NCBI RefSeq assembly: GCF_023380205.1
Contig: NZ_CP093361.1
Location: forward strand, 310,001 to 374,000
Length of the DNA: 64,000 nt
DNA from: Nicoliella spurrieriana
GTDB lineage: Bacteria > Bacillota > Bacilli > Lactobacillales > Lactobacillaceae
Direction of reading: 5' to 3'
The notes under the pieces were generated by a model, which made no database searches, had not been told where the DNA came from, and saw only the letters and a program-made list of their open reading frames with translations. Shown here one piece after another: positions 49,401-58,316 of this stretch. Each line of letters opens with the position of its first letter. The first letter of the stretch is position 1. Both the position numbers and the translations under genes were made by a program.

Positions 49401-50208
49401 CCCACTGCTCAGTATCCAAAAGCCGAATTAAATGGTCAATTAACTCCACTTCACTAGCCTCTAAAGCGGCTTCTTTTGCCAATTGCTGTTCATTGGCATA
49501 GTCCAACGCCGCTTGAAAATTAAGGCGCACCTGATTGAGTTGATCGACCAACGTCGGTTTCAAATATTGACGATAAAAAGGACTTTGCACAATTGAATCC
49601 CCAACCTGGTATTGCTTGGTTAGTTGGTTCAACCACTCCTTAGGGTCGCGGTTAACATTGGCATAGTCGTACAGGCGGTACACTAAATCGGTCAATCCGT
49701 CATCAGAGCGGTCATTTGAAAAATTCTCCGTTAGTTGCGCAAATGAACCATCTTGATCATTTGCGTAATAATTCTCCCTTACGGTTTCCCAGACCAAGTC
49801 ACGCAGCATCGCAGTTTCAGTCCGGTCAGTCAAAATCCGAAAATCAGGATCCAGATTAATTACATAGTAATTCCTTTGGACCACTTTTTGACAAAACGAA
49901 TCCAGCGTACTAATGTCTGCCACCGGTAACTTCCGAATTTGGAGGGTTAAGTGGGTGCGCAGCTTAGCATCCTTAGCCTTACTTAGTTGTGCCTGCAAAG
50001 CCGATAGAATCCGATCCTTCATCTCCTTAGCAGCGGCCCTGGTAAACGTAACGATTAGCATTTGATCGATACTTTCAAAATGAATCAACTTATTGATCAC
50101 CCGGTCAACTAAGACCCGCGTTTTCCCAGATCCCGCAGATGCGGAAACTAATACGTTGCCATTAAATTTACCATACACGGCAGCGGATTGTGCCTTAGTG
50201 TAGTCCAT
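46429..50208 (-). CDS. rexA: ATP-dependent helicase/nuclease subunit A (AddA/RexA)
   Basis: UvrD-like 3'-5' helicase plus nuclease subunit of the double-strand-break resection complex. 1259 aa. Walker A is SASAGSGKT (22-30); Walker B is DEYQDNN near 393; other SF1 motifs are VGDVKQSIYRFR, TTIHGSKGLEYPIVF and LYVALTRTEQ. The C-terminal nuclease has a LFDYKTDYV motif (catalytic D-x-K). It overlaps rexB by 14 nt, which implies translational coupling. A Chi site cannot be deduced from the sequence alone. Confidence 0.96.
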   Translation of the reverse strand: MDYTKAQSAAVYGKFNGNVLVSASAGSGKTRVLVDRVINKLIHFESIDQMLIVTFTRAAAKEMKDRILSALQAQLSKAKDAKLRTHLTLQIRKLPVADISTLDSFCQKVVQRNYYVINLDPDFRILTDRTETAMLRDLVWETVRENYYANDQDGSFAQLTENFSNDRSDDGLTDLVYRLYDYANVNRDPKEWLNQLTKQYQVGDSIVQSPFYRQYLKPTLVDQLNQVRLNFQAALDYANEQQLAKEAALEASEVELIDHLIRLLDTEQWDAIRDAMNVNFKSFPRGSKNDDELVKTAHNHVKDLRDAGKNQFRDQILSNYFVNDEQRNVAIMDASAKIIDKLVEVVGAFSDHYRELKRNRHVMEFIDIEHAALDIFNQNTGKANVQMDLQRQYNEIMVDEYQDNNRLQDAILTTIARRDEDTGETNNMFMVGDVKQSIYRFRLAAPEMFLERMKKYQVIDNDDQTILLKENFRSMANVDHFVNLIFNQVMSNQVGKIEYQGANNLVAGANYYPNELESKVTVMLYRNQDVTDSNDEQSEPVNERFQVDDSAHGQIELIAQKILELKRKQQRVYDRHEGKMRELRYSDIALISATRNNNLVISDVFAQHNLPVTINGAQSYFKTTEIQIMMALLSIIDNPYQDIPLVAVLRSPIVGLNENQLAYLRINSNTGEYYQAVTNFVRNYPHQDSTEFGDQVYARVGRFLDQLSQFRDTAQQNELVTLIWQIYEVTGFLDYVGGMPAGKQRQANLHALYDRAAQYEKSSFKGLFQFVRFIDKMQSGDNDLAEPAANPDDNTITVTTIHGSKGLEYPIVFLVDANHQFNMQDSKGEYVLDDDLGLGITYFNDQRREKVATLQKQVVQNRIDNDTLDEEMRKLYVALTRTEQQLFIVGAIKDIKKTDADILDEWGHKAMQSDQLLLTPALRRSAKSYLDWILPAVARHPKLQAQFTGTTALTALDSDTTNISLRFYHPVDLQEHAPEQPVDDDHEFIDHLNATVAAGLDVDNANQIQRIMDYQYPNQAATTTTAYQAVSEVKRAFDDPDALEMGRIDGISEDTKQTNRYVANDFAEPEFLQTISQPQPTEIGTATHLVLQQLDLTQPPTLATVNALIDQLVTDRIIAERVAAKIDCQAIVNFFSSELGALVLKHPDRVRREAPFSLIMSASQLFKGFNSAANEKILIHGIIDGYLVLDDAVYLFDYKTDYVGKRNVEQHVQRIVDKYRGQVNLYGLALEKILGRPVRKRFLYLLAIGKLVPIHEHND

Positions 50209-53200
50209 GCTTTCGTTCCTCCCTTAATTTTGCAATGACTTCCTGCATTCCAAGTGATTCAACATTGCGGTAGTTATTTTCACTCAGTAGCGGATCAAAC
50301 TGCATGATCGACTTAAACGGTGAGTACTGCATCGCAGTCATATTATTATCCTTAACGGGAGCTAGTTGAACGTCACCATTAAAGATGCGTACCCCCGCAT
50401 TTTGAATCAGTTGTTCGGTGTGTTGTAAGATTAAATCCAAATCATCGGGTTCAATTACCTTACTGAAATGGCTTAATTTTTCACCACCCTTGTTAAAACC
50501 AATTGGATAAATGACCGAATTCCCACCAGTCTTAATTTGATCATCGATCAAGCTAATCAGTTCCCGGTCATCAACCAACACCCCGCTGTACTTTTGTTTC
50601 TTCATCATTGCGGTTTTGAAATCATGCTTTTCAAGATCCTTGGGCGTCAGCTTCGGATTAAAGACGTGGAAGTACAACGCTCCCGCAAGTTCAGCTTTTT
50701 GCTCCTGGCTAAATCGATCCAGATTCTTTTTAATTACATCTAGGTAGGTGATCAATTGCATCGCGGTTCCATCATAAACCTGGCCGAAGTCAATCGATTT
50801 ATTTCCTGATTTATAGTCAATCAACTCTAAGAAGCGTTTATCCTCAGTATTCATCGAATCAATCCGGTCAATTCGACCGCGCACCTTCAGGGTTTGAATT
50901 CCTGGAATCACAATTTGATTAGAAAGATCGAACGTTAGGGGATCTAAATTCGGCCCCTTGCCGACCCGACCAAATGAAATTTCAGTATCACGTGGTCGCA
51001 TTGGCGTTGATTGGCTTTGCCAGTGCATTGTTAAAGCCATTCGTTCAACGGTTTTAATCAATTGCGTCTTTAAGTAGTTCATTCGAGAAGAACTATGCAA
51101 GATAGCGTATTGAAAATTATTGGGGTCGTTCAACAACTGATTAGCGACCTCATTTACTAGCTGATTTACATCCTGTTCGTCCAATGATTTCAAGTCAATT
51201 TGCTCAGCTTGCAGGCGCTTGACCAACATGTCCAACGCGGCGTGGTAAAACTCACCGGTACTTGCGGATGATAATTCAAAGACCGCCCGTTCATGTAATT
51301 TTAAACCATACTTTAAGAAGTATTCATACGGGTTGGAATAAAACTGTTCTAGTTGTGAAATCGAGGTCTCGATCGTATTGCCATATAATCCCGTGACGAT
51401 TTCATTCGTTAACCGGGTTGGGGTATTATGATAGTCCAATCCGCCCAATAACTTCTCAGTCAAAGCACGACTTTCAGCACTGGCGTTAATCAATTCAGCA
51501 TACACAAAGTTCCATGAGTCAGCCATATCATGATGGTTATACTTATGATCATAACTAGCCTGCACCAAATGGCGAAGCGTCGTGCGTTGCGTTCCAACAT
51601 ACGGCATAATATCCGCATGGCTAGCATTGGGGGTATCAACATAGTGATATTCTTGAATCTGAAAATGGCGTTTAATTCGATCCACGTATGGTGAAATTTG
51701 TACCCCGGTCTCACTATCACTATCGTTTGCAAGGCAATATGAAAAAATCAACCGCTCACTACCAGTTAAAAACGCCAGGTAGTTCAGGTATGAATCATTT
51801 GCCATTTGGCTGATGCTAGTGTCACGAAGATATTGATCAGCTCCAAAGTACTTCGTTAAATCATCCCGATCACTGTCATTAAATAAATTATCATCAGTAA
51901 TTCGATCTGGCATCACGTCATCAGTGGCCCCGATCATAAATACGACCTTATAATCCTGCATCTGGACAATTCCACTTTCAGAAATTGCAACCTGATCCAA
52001 TGTCGATGGAATTTGCGAATAATTAGCCCCTTCAAACCCAGCCTTCAGTAGCTCTAAAAAGTCAGCTAACTTAAACGTTTGGTGTTCACCTAGGACGGTC
52101 ACAAAATCGTCTAACAAGCTACAAAAAGTTTGCCAGACCTGCTCAGGCTGTGCACCAGCGGATAAATCGCCGCGTTCAACGGCGGTATCACGCCATTGCT
52201 TTAGGCGTTCTACGACCCCCTGCTCCACTAAGAATTGGTACAGCCACTTTGCAGCAGTTGGCACATCCTTGGCCCGTCGCATGCGTTTAAAGAACGGTGG
52301 GAATGTATCCTTTACATAGTGTCTAATCAAATTGATCTTACGGTTAACCTGTTCATCCGAAGGCGACTTTGATTCAAAATCAGCATCGTTCAACCACCGA
52401 TATTGCCAGTCGTCATCTTGCAACCACCGCGATCCTTCATAGCCATTCTTTAACACCACATTCTCAGTCAAAGCAAGTGCATCCCGAAATGCTTTAATGT
52501 CCATTAAGTGGCCATTTTCATCACGCGGAAGTAATAATTCCGTTTTTAACAAGCGCATTACATCGTCATAGCGATACGAACGTGCACCGAAAGCTGGCTC
52601 AATATTAAATAGCGCATCGATTAGTTGGACCAAGGGATGGTCGACCATCGACTTTTGCACATCGTTAAAATACGGAATCGCCTGCATCTTAAAAATTGGC
52701 TGAATAATGTTTTGATATTTATCTAGATGCCGTGTCATTACTAAAATATCCCGGTAATGATACTGCCCACTGGCCACTAATTGCCGAATTTGAATTGCCA
52801 CTGATGTTAATTCAGCATAGTAGTTATCAGCTTTAACCACCTGAATGGATTGATCATCGAATAGCTTAGTCTTTTGAATTGGATCAACACCACTTGATTG
52901 AATCCAATAGTTATTTAACGCCAATAAATCATTATTGACCCGTTCTTGCTTAGCGTATAAGTCAAACTTAACATGGACATGGTGATCGTTTGCAAATTGA
53001 TACAACTGATGATAAAGCTTGGCCGGTTGAAAGAATAAATCTGGTTCATCTGCTCGCTCACGAACTGCTGGGCGATCCAGGTTTAAATCGATGGTCACAT
53101 TCGCTGCTTTTTGGATCATGATCATTACTAATTCACGCTCTTGTGCGCTCAACTGTGAAAAGCCACTAATAAAAAAGTGCATCTGTGATAAATCAGCTTC

Positions 53201-53788
53201 CATTAGGTAGTTACAAAGGAGTTTCAAAGTGTCATTTTGATGAATAAATTTTCCGACCGTAGCTTCCTCAAATTCACGATAAATAATCGTAAAATCATGT
53301 AATTTATCACGTAAACTGGGACTCAGAGCATCATGATTAACTTCATATAGGTCGGCAAGGTCATCGGGGCTCACCCGTCCAGATTCCATTTCAGCAATCT
53401 GACTCGCAATTTGGTTGATAAACCCGGGCTGTCCACTTTCACCACGAAAAACGGTCAGTTGTTCTTGTTGCTCGTTAATAATTTGGTAGAGCAGCATGTT
53501 AACCCCCGCCCCACTCAACCTAGGAATTTGATACTCCGGCTCATGACTTAAAAAGAACCATGCTAACCGGGTCAACGAAAAAATCTGCACATTCGTCTGA
53601 GCGTAAACATCATCATGATGACGATTCAACCGCTCTAACGTTTTCACTTCTGATTCAAACTTAATGTGATTAGGAACTAAATAAAAATAACGGTCATTGG
53701 GGCGGTCATGAATCATGGTTTGTAATAAATCAGTCAACGTCTGAGCGTGATTCTTATCGGCAGTTCCTAAGATAAATTGTAGTGCCAT
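50195..53788 (-). CDS. rexB: ATP-dependent nuclease subunit B (AddB/RexB)
   Basis: Second subunit, scaffold and nuclease of the resection complex. 1197 aa. N-terminal inactive helicase-like part (FILGTADKNHAQTLTDLL lacks a Walker A). The C-terminal nuclease has ELIDYKSGNKSID (D-x-K) and GALYFHVF. The Cys that opens the iron-sulphur cluster of Bacillus AddB (a C-P-x-x-YF stretch) reads NPYEYF here, so the cluster is probably absent, as in RexB proteins of lactic acid bacteria. It overlaps rexA by 14 nt. Start ATG 53788. Confidence 0.94.
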   Translation of the reverse strand: MALQFILGTADKNHAQTLTDLLQTMIHDRPNDRYFYLVPNHIKFESEVKTLERLNRHHDDVYAQTNVQIFSLTRLAWFFLSHEPEYQIPRLSGAGVNMLLYQIINEQQEQLTVFRGESGQPGFINQIASQIAEMESGRVSPDDLADLYEVNHDALSPSLRDKLHDFTIIYREFEEATVGKFIHQNDTLKLLCNYLMEADLSQMHFFISGFSQLSAQERELVMIMIQKAANVTIDLNLDRPAVRERADEPDLFFQPAKLYHQLYQFANDHHVHVKFDLYAKQERVNNDLLALNNYWIQSSGVDPIQKTKLFDDQSIQVVKADNYYAELTSVAIQIRQLVASGQYHYRDILVMTRHLDKYQNIIQPIFKMQAIPYFNDVQKSMVDHPLVQLIDALFNIEPAFGARSYRYDDVMRLLKTELLLPRDENGHLMDIKAFRDALALTENVVLKNGYEGSRWLQDDDWQYRWLNDADFESKSPSDEQVNRKINLIRHYVKDTFPPFFKRMRRAKDVPTAAKWLYQFLVEQGVVERLKQWRDTAVERGDLSAGAQPEQVWQTFCSLLDDFVTVLGEHQTFKLADFLELLKAGFEGANYSQIPSTLDQVAISESGIVQMQDYKVVFMIGATDDVMPDRITDDNLFNDSDRDDLTKYFGADQYLRDTSISQMANDSYLNYLAFLTGSERLIFSYCLANDSDSETGVQISPYVDRIKRHFQIQEYHYVDTPNASHADIMPYVGTQRTTLRHLVQASYDHKYNHHDMADSWNFVYAELINASAESRALTEKLLGGLDYHNTPTRLTNEIVTGLYGNTIETSISQLEQFYSNPYEYFLKYGLKLHERAVFELSSASTGEFYHAALDMLVKRLQAEQIDLKSLDEQDVNQLVNEVANQLLNDPNNFQYAILHSSSRMNYLKTQLIKTVERMALTMHWQSQSTPMRPRDTEISFGRVGKGPNLDPLTFDLSNQIVIPGIQTLKVRGRIDRIDSMNTEDKRFLELIDYKSGNKSIDFGQVYDGTAMQLITYLDVIKKNLDRFSQEQKAELAGALYFHVFNPKLTPKDLEKHDFKTAMMKKQKYSGVLVDDRELISLIDDQIKTGGNSVIYPIGFNKGGEKLSHFSKVIEPDDLDLILQHTEQLIQNAGVRIFNGDVQLAPVKDNNMTAMQYSPFKSIMQFDPLLSENNYRNVESLGMQEVIAKLREERKHGLH

Positions 53789-53817
53789 GGTCAGCTTCTC
53801 TCCTTTTTAGTATGTAA

Positions 53818-53846
53818 AAAGTCATTGACGTTCAGCCAATGACTAC
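53818..53846 (-). terminator. Terminator of the 53843-54783 unit
   Basis: GTCATTG/CAATGAC stem, 9-nt loop, TTTTT on the minus strand; it separates the small gene pair from rexB. Confidence 0.72.
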
Positions 53847-54199
53847 TTGTTAGTTTCCAGTTTATTTTCGGCGAGTACTTCGTTAATGCATTCATCCATT
53901 CTTTGGACCAATGCTTCAACATCACCATTGCCACTCATGCTAGCAGCTGCAGCATCGTGTTCAGCAACTGCCCACCGGGCTAATGCATCGGTTACCGGTA
54001 CGAAGTCACGAATGATTTTCATTGGTGTCGTAGCATTCCGGGCCTTTTTCATTTCCTCGTACCCATTCCGATCGATTACCATCCGGACCTTTTCATTTAA
54101 AGTAGGATCGTAAGTTTCAAAAATTACGAAATGTGATACTTGCTGCGCACGAGCTAGTTGTTGTTTCACTTGGTCCAGTTGGTCACGGTTTAAATCCAT
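53843..54199 (-). CDS. Hypothetical cytoplasmic protein
   Basis: 118 aa, mixed alpha/beta, no signal or membrane part. It has a glutamine-rich N-terminal helix (DQLDQVKQQLARAQ), two short strands (HFVIFETYD, RMVIDRNGYEEMK), a small Ala/Met-rich segment (AEHDAAAASMSGNGD) and a C-terminal helix. I do not recognise the family. It starts 2 nt after the stop of the oxidoreductase-like gene upstream on the same strand, so the pair is an operon; a joint function is possible. Confidence 0.65.
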   Translation of the reverse strand: MDLNRDQLDQVKQQLARAQQVSHFVIFETYDPTLNEKVRMVIDRNGYEEMKKARNATTPMKIIRDFVPVTDALARWAVAEHDAAAASMSGNGDVEALVQRMDECINEVLAENKLETNK

Positions 54200-54201
54200 A
54201 T

Positions 54202-54783
54202 TTACACATCCTTTTTATTTTGAAATAATCCAATTGATTGATTCACGTATTGATGCTCAACAGCGGATTGGACTGCAACTCGAGCAACTGTTTCACGTGA
54301 AACAAATCCAGTAGGCATTTTTTCACCCTCATCATAAACCTTAACGGGGCCAGCCACTTGATCGACCACCGTTACCGGTCTAATCACCGTATAGGGAATT
54401 TCGGCTTCATCAACAACCTTAATGGCATAGCGTTGTTGTTTTAAATACTCATTAACATCACTAACCCCCGCTGGGAATTGAAGGGTCCCCGTTACTTCAT
54501 TATCAATTCCAGCAGTGGAAATCATTACAAAGTTCGTCAGCGTCACTTCACTGGCCCGAATTGCATCAAATAGCCCCTCAAACGCAATGTCCACATCCAA
54601 CGGTCCCAAGAACGAAATAATGATATTCACATCTGAAATAAATGGTAAGTAGGTCTTTTCATATGTGACATCCACTTGTTCATCATCCAATTCAATTAAA
54701 TGGACATCATCACGCCCACTTAACTCATGAATTGCTAACCTTGCGGTCGGCTTTTGACTTCCAAGCACTAAAACGGTTTTCAA
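54202..54783 (-). CDS. NAD(P)-binding oxidoreductase-like protein (NmrA/SDR type)
   Basis: 193 aa with a Rossmann start (MKTVLVLGSQKPTARLAIHEL), in which the usual G-x-x-G-x-x-G is changed to G-S-Q-K-P-T-A. Residues about 60-110 have SDR-like strands (NIIISFLGPLDVDIAFEGLF, NFVMISTAGID). The tail has the family pattern YTVIRPVTVVD. It is probably an NAD(P)H sensor or reductase of the YwnB/YhfK class; the catalytic Tyr-x-x-x-Lys is absent, so a regulatory role is plausible. First gene of the pair with 53843-54199. Confidence 0.78.
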   Translation of the reverse strand: MKTVLVLGSQKPTARLAIHELSGRDDVHLIELDDEQVDVTYEKTYLPFISDVNIIISFLGPLDVDIAFEGLFDAIRASEVTLTNFVMISTAGIDNEVTGTLQFPAGVSDVNEYLKQQRYAIKVVDEAEIPYTVIRPVTVVDQVAGPVKVYDEGEKMPTGFVSRETVARVAVQSAVEHQYVNQSIGLFQNKKDV

Positions 54784-54930
54784 CTTAATTCCCTCCCTTA
54801 TTAATTCCTACATTAATTATACCTAATCTAATGCCACGATTTAAAGGCCAAATATTTTAATTTTAGGATTATTAGTATCATAATAGGAATATCAAATCAA
54901 AATTAAACTTATTTTAGGAGGAATCATCTT

Positions 54931-55881
54931 ATGAAGGAACGTAACGTTCAAATTGGTAAATCAGGTGTATTAAGCACCCCACTCGGGTTAGGTACAAACG
55001 CAGTGGGTGGCACTAACCTATTTCCAAACTTAAAGGATGCTACTGGAATTGAAATCGTTAAAGCCGGCTTAGATTCCGGTATTAAGTTACTAGACACTGC
55101 CTTTGCCTATGGGATGGGTCATTCAGAAGAATTAATCGGTCAAGCCATTCAGGGCTACGACCGTGGTAGCTTCGCAATCGCTTCAAAGGGAGCTCAACAA
55201 GTCACTGGTGACTCAGTGGTGATTAATAACGACCCTGAATTCTTGAAACAGGCAGTCGAAGATAGCTTAAAACGCCTGCATACCACATATTTGGATGTTT
55301 TCTACATTCACTTCCCAGATGACCACACCCCCAAGGATAAGGCAGTTGCCGCATTAAACGAACTTAAGGTTGAGGGTAAAATTAAAGCAATTGGGGTTTC
55401 CAACTTCTCAATGGATCAATTAAAGGAAGCTAACAAGGACGGCCTTGTTGATATCGTTGAAGATCAATATAGCTTAATCCACCGGGATGCTGAAAAGGAA
55501 TTATTCCCATACCTAAAGGACCATGATATTTCATTCGTCCCATTCTTCCCCCTTGCTTCAGGCCTACTAACTGGTAAATACGATAATTCTGCCGTTAATT
55601 TTGCCGATGATGATATTCGGCATAGTAATCCTGATTTTCAAGGTGCCCGGTTTGCTGAAATCGTTAAAGCCGTCAACACCTTAAAGCCACTTGCTGAACA
55701 AAAGAATGCTACCATTGCACAACTAGTTCTTGCTTGGTACATGCAAAACCCTAACATTTCAGTTGTAATTCCAGGTGCAAAGCACCCTGAACAAGTACAA
55801 AGCAATGCGAAGGCCATGGATGTTGAATTATCAGATGCTGAATATCAACAAATCGATGCTGCCTTTGCCACATTTAAGTAA
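54931..55881 (+). CDS. Aldo/keto reductase (YqkF/YajO type)
   Basis: 316 aa NAD(P)H-dependent reductase. The catalytic tetrad is visible as LLDTAFAYG (D and Y), FAIASKGA (K) and FYIHFPD (H). The C-terminal cofactor motif is VVIPGAKHPEQVQSN. It is the longer class than the 11863 gene, with RHS-type loops near 200 (SLIHRDAEKELFPYL). Start ATG 54931 with AGGAGGAA. Divergent from the oxidoreductase pair. Physiological substrate unknown. Confidence 0.92.
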   Translation: MKERNVQIGKSGVLSTPLGLGTNAVGGTNLFPNLKDATGIEIVKAGLDSGIKLLDTAFAYGMGHSEELIGQAIQGYDRGSFAIASKGAQQVTGDSVVINNDPEFLKQAVEDSLKRLHTTYLDVFYIHFPDDHTPKDKAVAALNELKVEGKIKAIGVSNFSMDQLKEANKDGLVDIVEDQYSLIHRDAEKELFPYLKDHDISFVPFFPLASGLLTGKYDNSAVNFADDDIRHSNPDFQGARFAEIVKAVNTLKPLAEQKNATIAQLVLAWYMQNPNISVVIPGAKHPEQVQSNAKAMDVELSDAEYQQIDAAFATFK

Positions 55882-55973
55882 TTTCTGCCTAATCACTCCT
55901 TAAATCGAACCAATCGTTCGTGAATTTGATAAAAAATTAACATTGTGTTAAGATGAACTTTGTAATTTTATTG

Positions 55974-55987
55974 AAAACCGAATATTT
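55974..55987. promoter_or_regulatory. PurBox-like sequence upstream of the NCS2 permease
   Basis: AAAACCGAATATT resembles the PurR box AWWWWCCGAACWWT, with one change in the CGAAC core. A second partial CGAAC (55907-55911) and GTTCG lie upstream. Low confidence because a short, degenerate motif is easily found by chance. Confidence 0.3.
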
Positions 55988-56004
55988 ATAAGGAGTGGCC
56001 TCAA

Positions 56005-57315
56005 ATGGGAGCTAAAATAGCTAACTTTTTTCACTTTGACGAATTAGGGACTAATTTCCGGACCGAAACCGTGGCCGGATTGACGACCTTCGTCTCAATG
56101 GTTTACATCCTATTCGTAAACCCGAATGTCTTGGGTGCATCTGGAATGGAAAAGGGGGCTGTGTTTACCGCAACCGCCCTTGCAACTGCCATTGGTTGTT
56201 TTTTGATGGGACTAATTGCTAACTATCCGATTGCACTATCGACTAGTTTAGGAATGAATGCATTCTTTGCTTACTCTGTCTGTATCGGAATGAAAGTGCC
56301 TTGGCAAACTGCCTTAGCTGGTGTGTTCATTGCATCATTAATTTTCTTGGTCTTGACGTTATTCAAGATTCGCGAAATCATCATTGATGCAATTCCAAAC
56401 GACCTAAAAAGTGCCATTAGTGGTGGGATTGGGTTGTTCATCGCCTTCCTTGGTTTAAACCAGGGGGGCATCGTGACCGCCAGCAAGAGTACCTTAGTGG
56501 AACTAGGGTCCTTCCATGTTGGCAGCACTTGGTTGACGATTTTTGGATTAATATTAACCCTAGTGTTAATGTCTGCACGGGTGCCCGCATCAATCTTTAT
56601 TGGGATGGTTGCCACTGCAGTCCTCGGAATGATCACGCATTTAATTCCGCTACCTAGTCAATGGGTATCAGCAGTGCCAAGCTTAAAGCCAATCTTTTTA
56701 CAATCAATTAAACACATTACGGACATCAATACCGCCCAGCTTTGGATCGTAGTATTGACATTCTTATTGGTTAGTTTCTTCGATACTGCTGGAACGTTAG
56801 TTGGATTGGCTGAACAAGCTGGATTCATCAAAAATAACAAGATTCCAAGAATTGGTGGCGCATTGCTTGCTGATTCTACTGGAATGGTTGCCGGTTCATT
56901 ACTGGGGACTTCACCAGTGGGCGCCTTCGTTGAATCATCCGCCGGAATTGCCGTGGGTGGTCGTTCAGGATTCACAGTTATCGTTACTGGGATTTTGTTC
57001 ATTCTCGGAACCTTCTTCTCACCATTGTTGGGTGTGATTACCGATCAAGTAACTGCTCCAGCATTGATTATTATCGGAATCTTAATGGCCCGTTCACTTA
57101 AGAGCGTTCATTGGGAAAAATTCGAAATTGCTGCTCCAGCATTCTTAATTATGTTAGGAATGCCCCTGACCTACAGTATTTCAGATGGGATTGCCCTTGG
57201 GTTCGTTATCTACCCAATCACAATGCTAGCTGCAAAACGGGGGAAGGAAGTTAACCCAATTATGTACGTGTTAGGGGTTATTTTCCTAATCTTCTTCTGG
57301 GTCTTAAATGAATAA
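56005..57315 (+). CDS. NCS2-family guanine/hypoxanthine permease
   Basis: Proton symporter for purine bases, AzgA/PbuG/PbuO subgroup. 436 aa with about 12-14 helices. The start motif is TVAGLTTFVSMVYILFVNP; the substrate motif of helix 3 is LGMNAFFAYSV; helix 8 has FFDTAGTLVGLAEQAG and helix 10 GTSPVGAFVESSAGIAVGGRSG, all diagnostic of AzgA-type members. Start ATG 56005 with AAGGAGTG. No purine riboswitch is seen in the 123-bp upstream region. Confidence 0.94.
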   Translation: MGAKIANFFHFDELGTNFRTETVAGLTTFVSMVYILFVNPNVLGASGMEKGAVFTATALATAIGCFLMGLIANYPIALSTSLGMNAFFAYSVCIGMKVPWQTALAGVFIASLIFLVLTLFKIREIIIDAIPNDLKSAISGGIGLFIAFLGLNQGGIVTASKSTLVELGSFHVGSTWLTIFGLILTLVLMSARVPASIFIGMVATAVLGMITHLIPLPSQWVSAVPSLKPIFLQSIKHITDINTAQLWIVVLTFLLVSFFDTAGTLVGLAEQAGFIKNNKIPRIGGALLADSTGMVAGSLLGTSPVGAFVESSAGIAVGGRSGFTVIVTGILFILGTFFSPLLGVITDQVTAPALIIIGILMARSLKSVHWEKFEIAAPAFLIMLGMPLTYSISDGIALGFVIYPITMLAAKRGKEVNPIMYVLGVIFLIFFWVLNE

Positions 57316-57325
57316 TTAGCTTAAT

Positions 57326-57366
57326 TAAAAAAACCACAATGGAAGATAGTTCCATTGTGGTTTTTA
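57326..57366 (+). terminator. Terminator of the NCS2 gene
   Basis: AACCACAATGGAA stem with GATAG loop and perfect complement, flanked by A and T runs. Confidence 0.88.
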
Positions 57367-57444
57367 ATTTGCTCATTGTAAAATGAACTACCCATCAATT
57401 TTTATACTCATGGTGAAAATATTATTAAATAATTCTAAAGAAGA

Positions 57445-57473
57445 TTGTTAAAAGTTAATCTTTTATGTATACT
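57445..57473 (+). promoter_or_regulatory. Promoter of the Mn ABC importer operon
   Basis: TTGTTA (57445-57450), 17-nt spacer, TATACT (57468-57473). Transcription would begin near 57480, just before the operator-like palindrome. Confidence 0.65.
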
Positions 57474-57488
57474 ACAAAGCGTAATGAA

Positions 57489-57505
57489 TTTTGGTAAACC
57501 TAAAA
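57489..57505. promoter_or_regulatory. DtxR/MntR-type operator
   Basis: TTTTGGTAAACCTAAAA is a near-perfect palindrome (one mismatch), close to the TTTAGGTTAACCTAAA-like sites of MntR/SirR-family metal repressors. It lies at about +10 to +26 of the predicted transcript. Confidence 0.68.
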
Positions 57506-57578
57506 AATATGATTATTAGCAGCTAAAAAGCTAATCAATCTAGTTACCCCTGTAGCAAAACACAAAGGAGTGCTTTTA

Positions 57579-58316
57579 ATGCTTAATGTTAGGAATCTAT
57601 CCGTTTCCTACGGTGACACACCAGTCTTTTCCGATTTATCAATCGCAATTGAAGCTGGCAAAATCACCGGAATCATCGGCCCCAATGGTGCCGGTAAGTC
57701 AACCTTTATCAAGGCAATGTTAGGGTTGATCAAGTCCCAGTCAGGAACTAGCGAGTACGATGGCCAACCAGTTAAGGCCATCCAAAAGAAAATTGCCTAT
57801 GTTGAACAACGAAAGGAAATCGACTTAACGTTCCCAATTAGTGTGTTTGACGTCGTATTAACTGGTAGCTATGCGAAAGTCGGCCTATTCAATAGCCCCG
57901 GCAAAGCAGAAAAAGCAGCCGCAATGGAGGCATTAGCAAAGGTTAAGATGACCGGATTTGCAAACCGCCAAATCGGTAACCTATCTGGTGGACAGCTCCA
58001 ACGGGTCTTCGTGGCCCGTGCAATTCTGCAAGATGCAGATATTGTAATTTTAGATGAACCGTTCGTTGGGATTGATCTGCAAAGTGAAAATTCAATTATG
58101 CAAATTTTAAAGCAATGGCGAAATGAAAATAAGACCATCTTAGTTGTTCACCATGACTTAAATAAGGTCAACAGCTATTTCGATAATTTAATCATCATGA
58201 ATCACGGCATCGTAGCTAGCGGAGCAACTGATCAAGTTTACAATTCCACCAATATTAGTAAGGCATTTAGTGCTGATCTATCCTCCGTATTGTTTAATCA
58301 AAAGGAGGCTCAATAA
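57579..58316 (+). CDS. mtsB: Metal ABC transporter ATP-binding protein
   Basis: 245-aa ATPase of a manganese (or Zn/Fe) importer. Walker A is GPNGAGKST; Q-loop YVEQRKEID; signature LSGGQLQRVFVARA; Walker B IVILDEPFVGID; H-loop VVHHDLN. ATG 57579 follows AAAGGAGTG; an in-frame GTG at 57570 overlaps that site. Its last base overlaps the ATG of the permease gene (ATAATG context), so they are coupled. First gene of the operon ATPase, permease, solute-binding protein, controlled by the operator at 57489. Confidence 0.93.
   Translation: MLNVRNLSVSYGDTPVFSDLSIAIEAGKITGIIGPNGAGKSTFIKAMLGLIKSQSGTSEYDGQPVKAIQKKIAYVEQRKEIDLTFPISVFDVVLTGSYAKVGLFNSPGKAEKAAAMEALAKVKMTGFANRQIGNLSGGQLQRVFVARAILQDADIVILDEPFVGIDLQSENSIMQILKQWRNENKTILVVHHDLNKVNSYFDNLIIMNHGIVASGATDQVYNSTNISKAFSADLSSVLFNQKEAQ

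Noticed and set aside
55882-56004. Purine riboswitch upstream of the NCS2 permease
   Set aside because: No three-way-junction pattern with the conserved loop sequences is visible in the 123 bp; only a weak PurBox-like motif remains.
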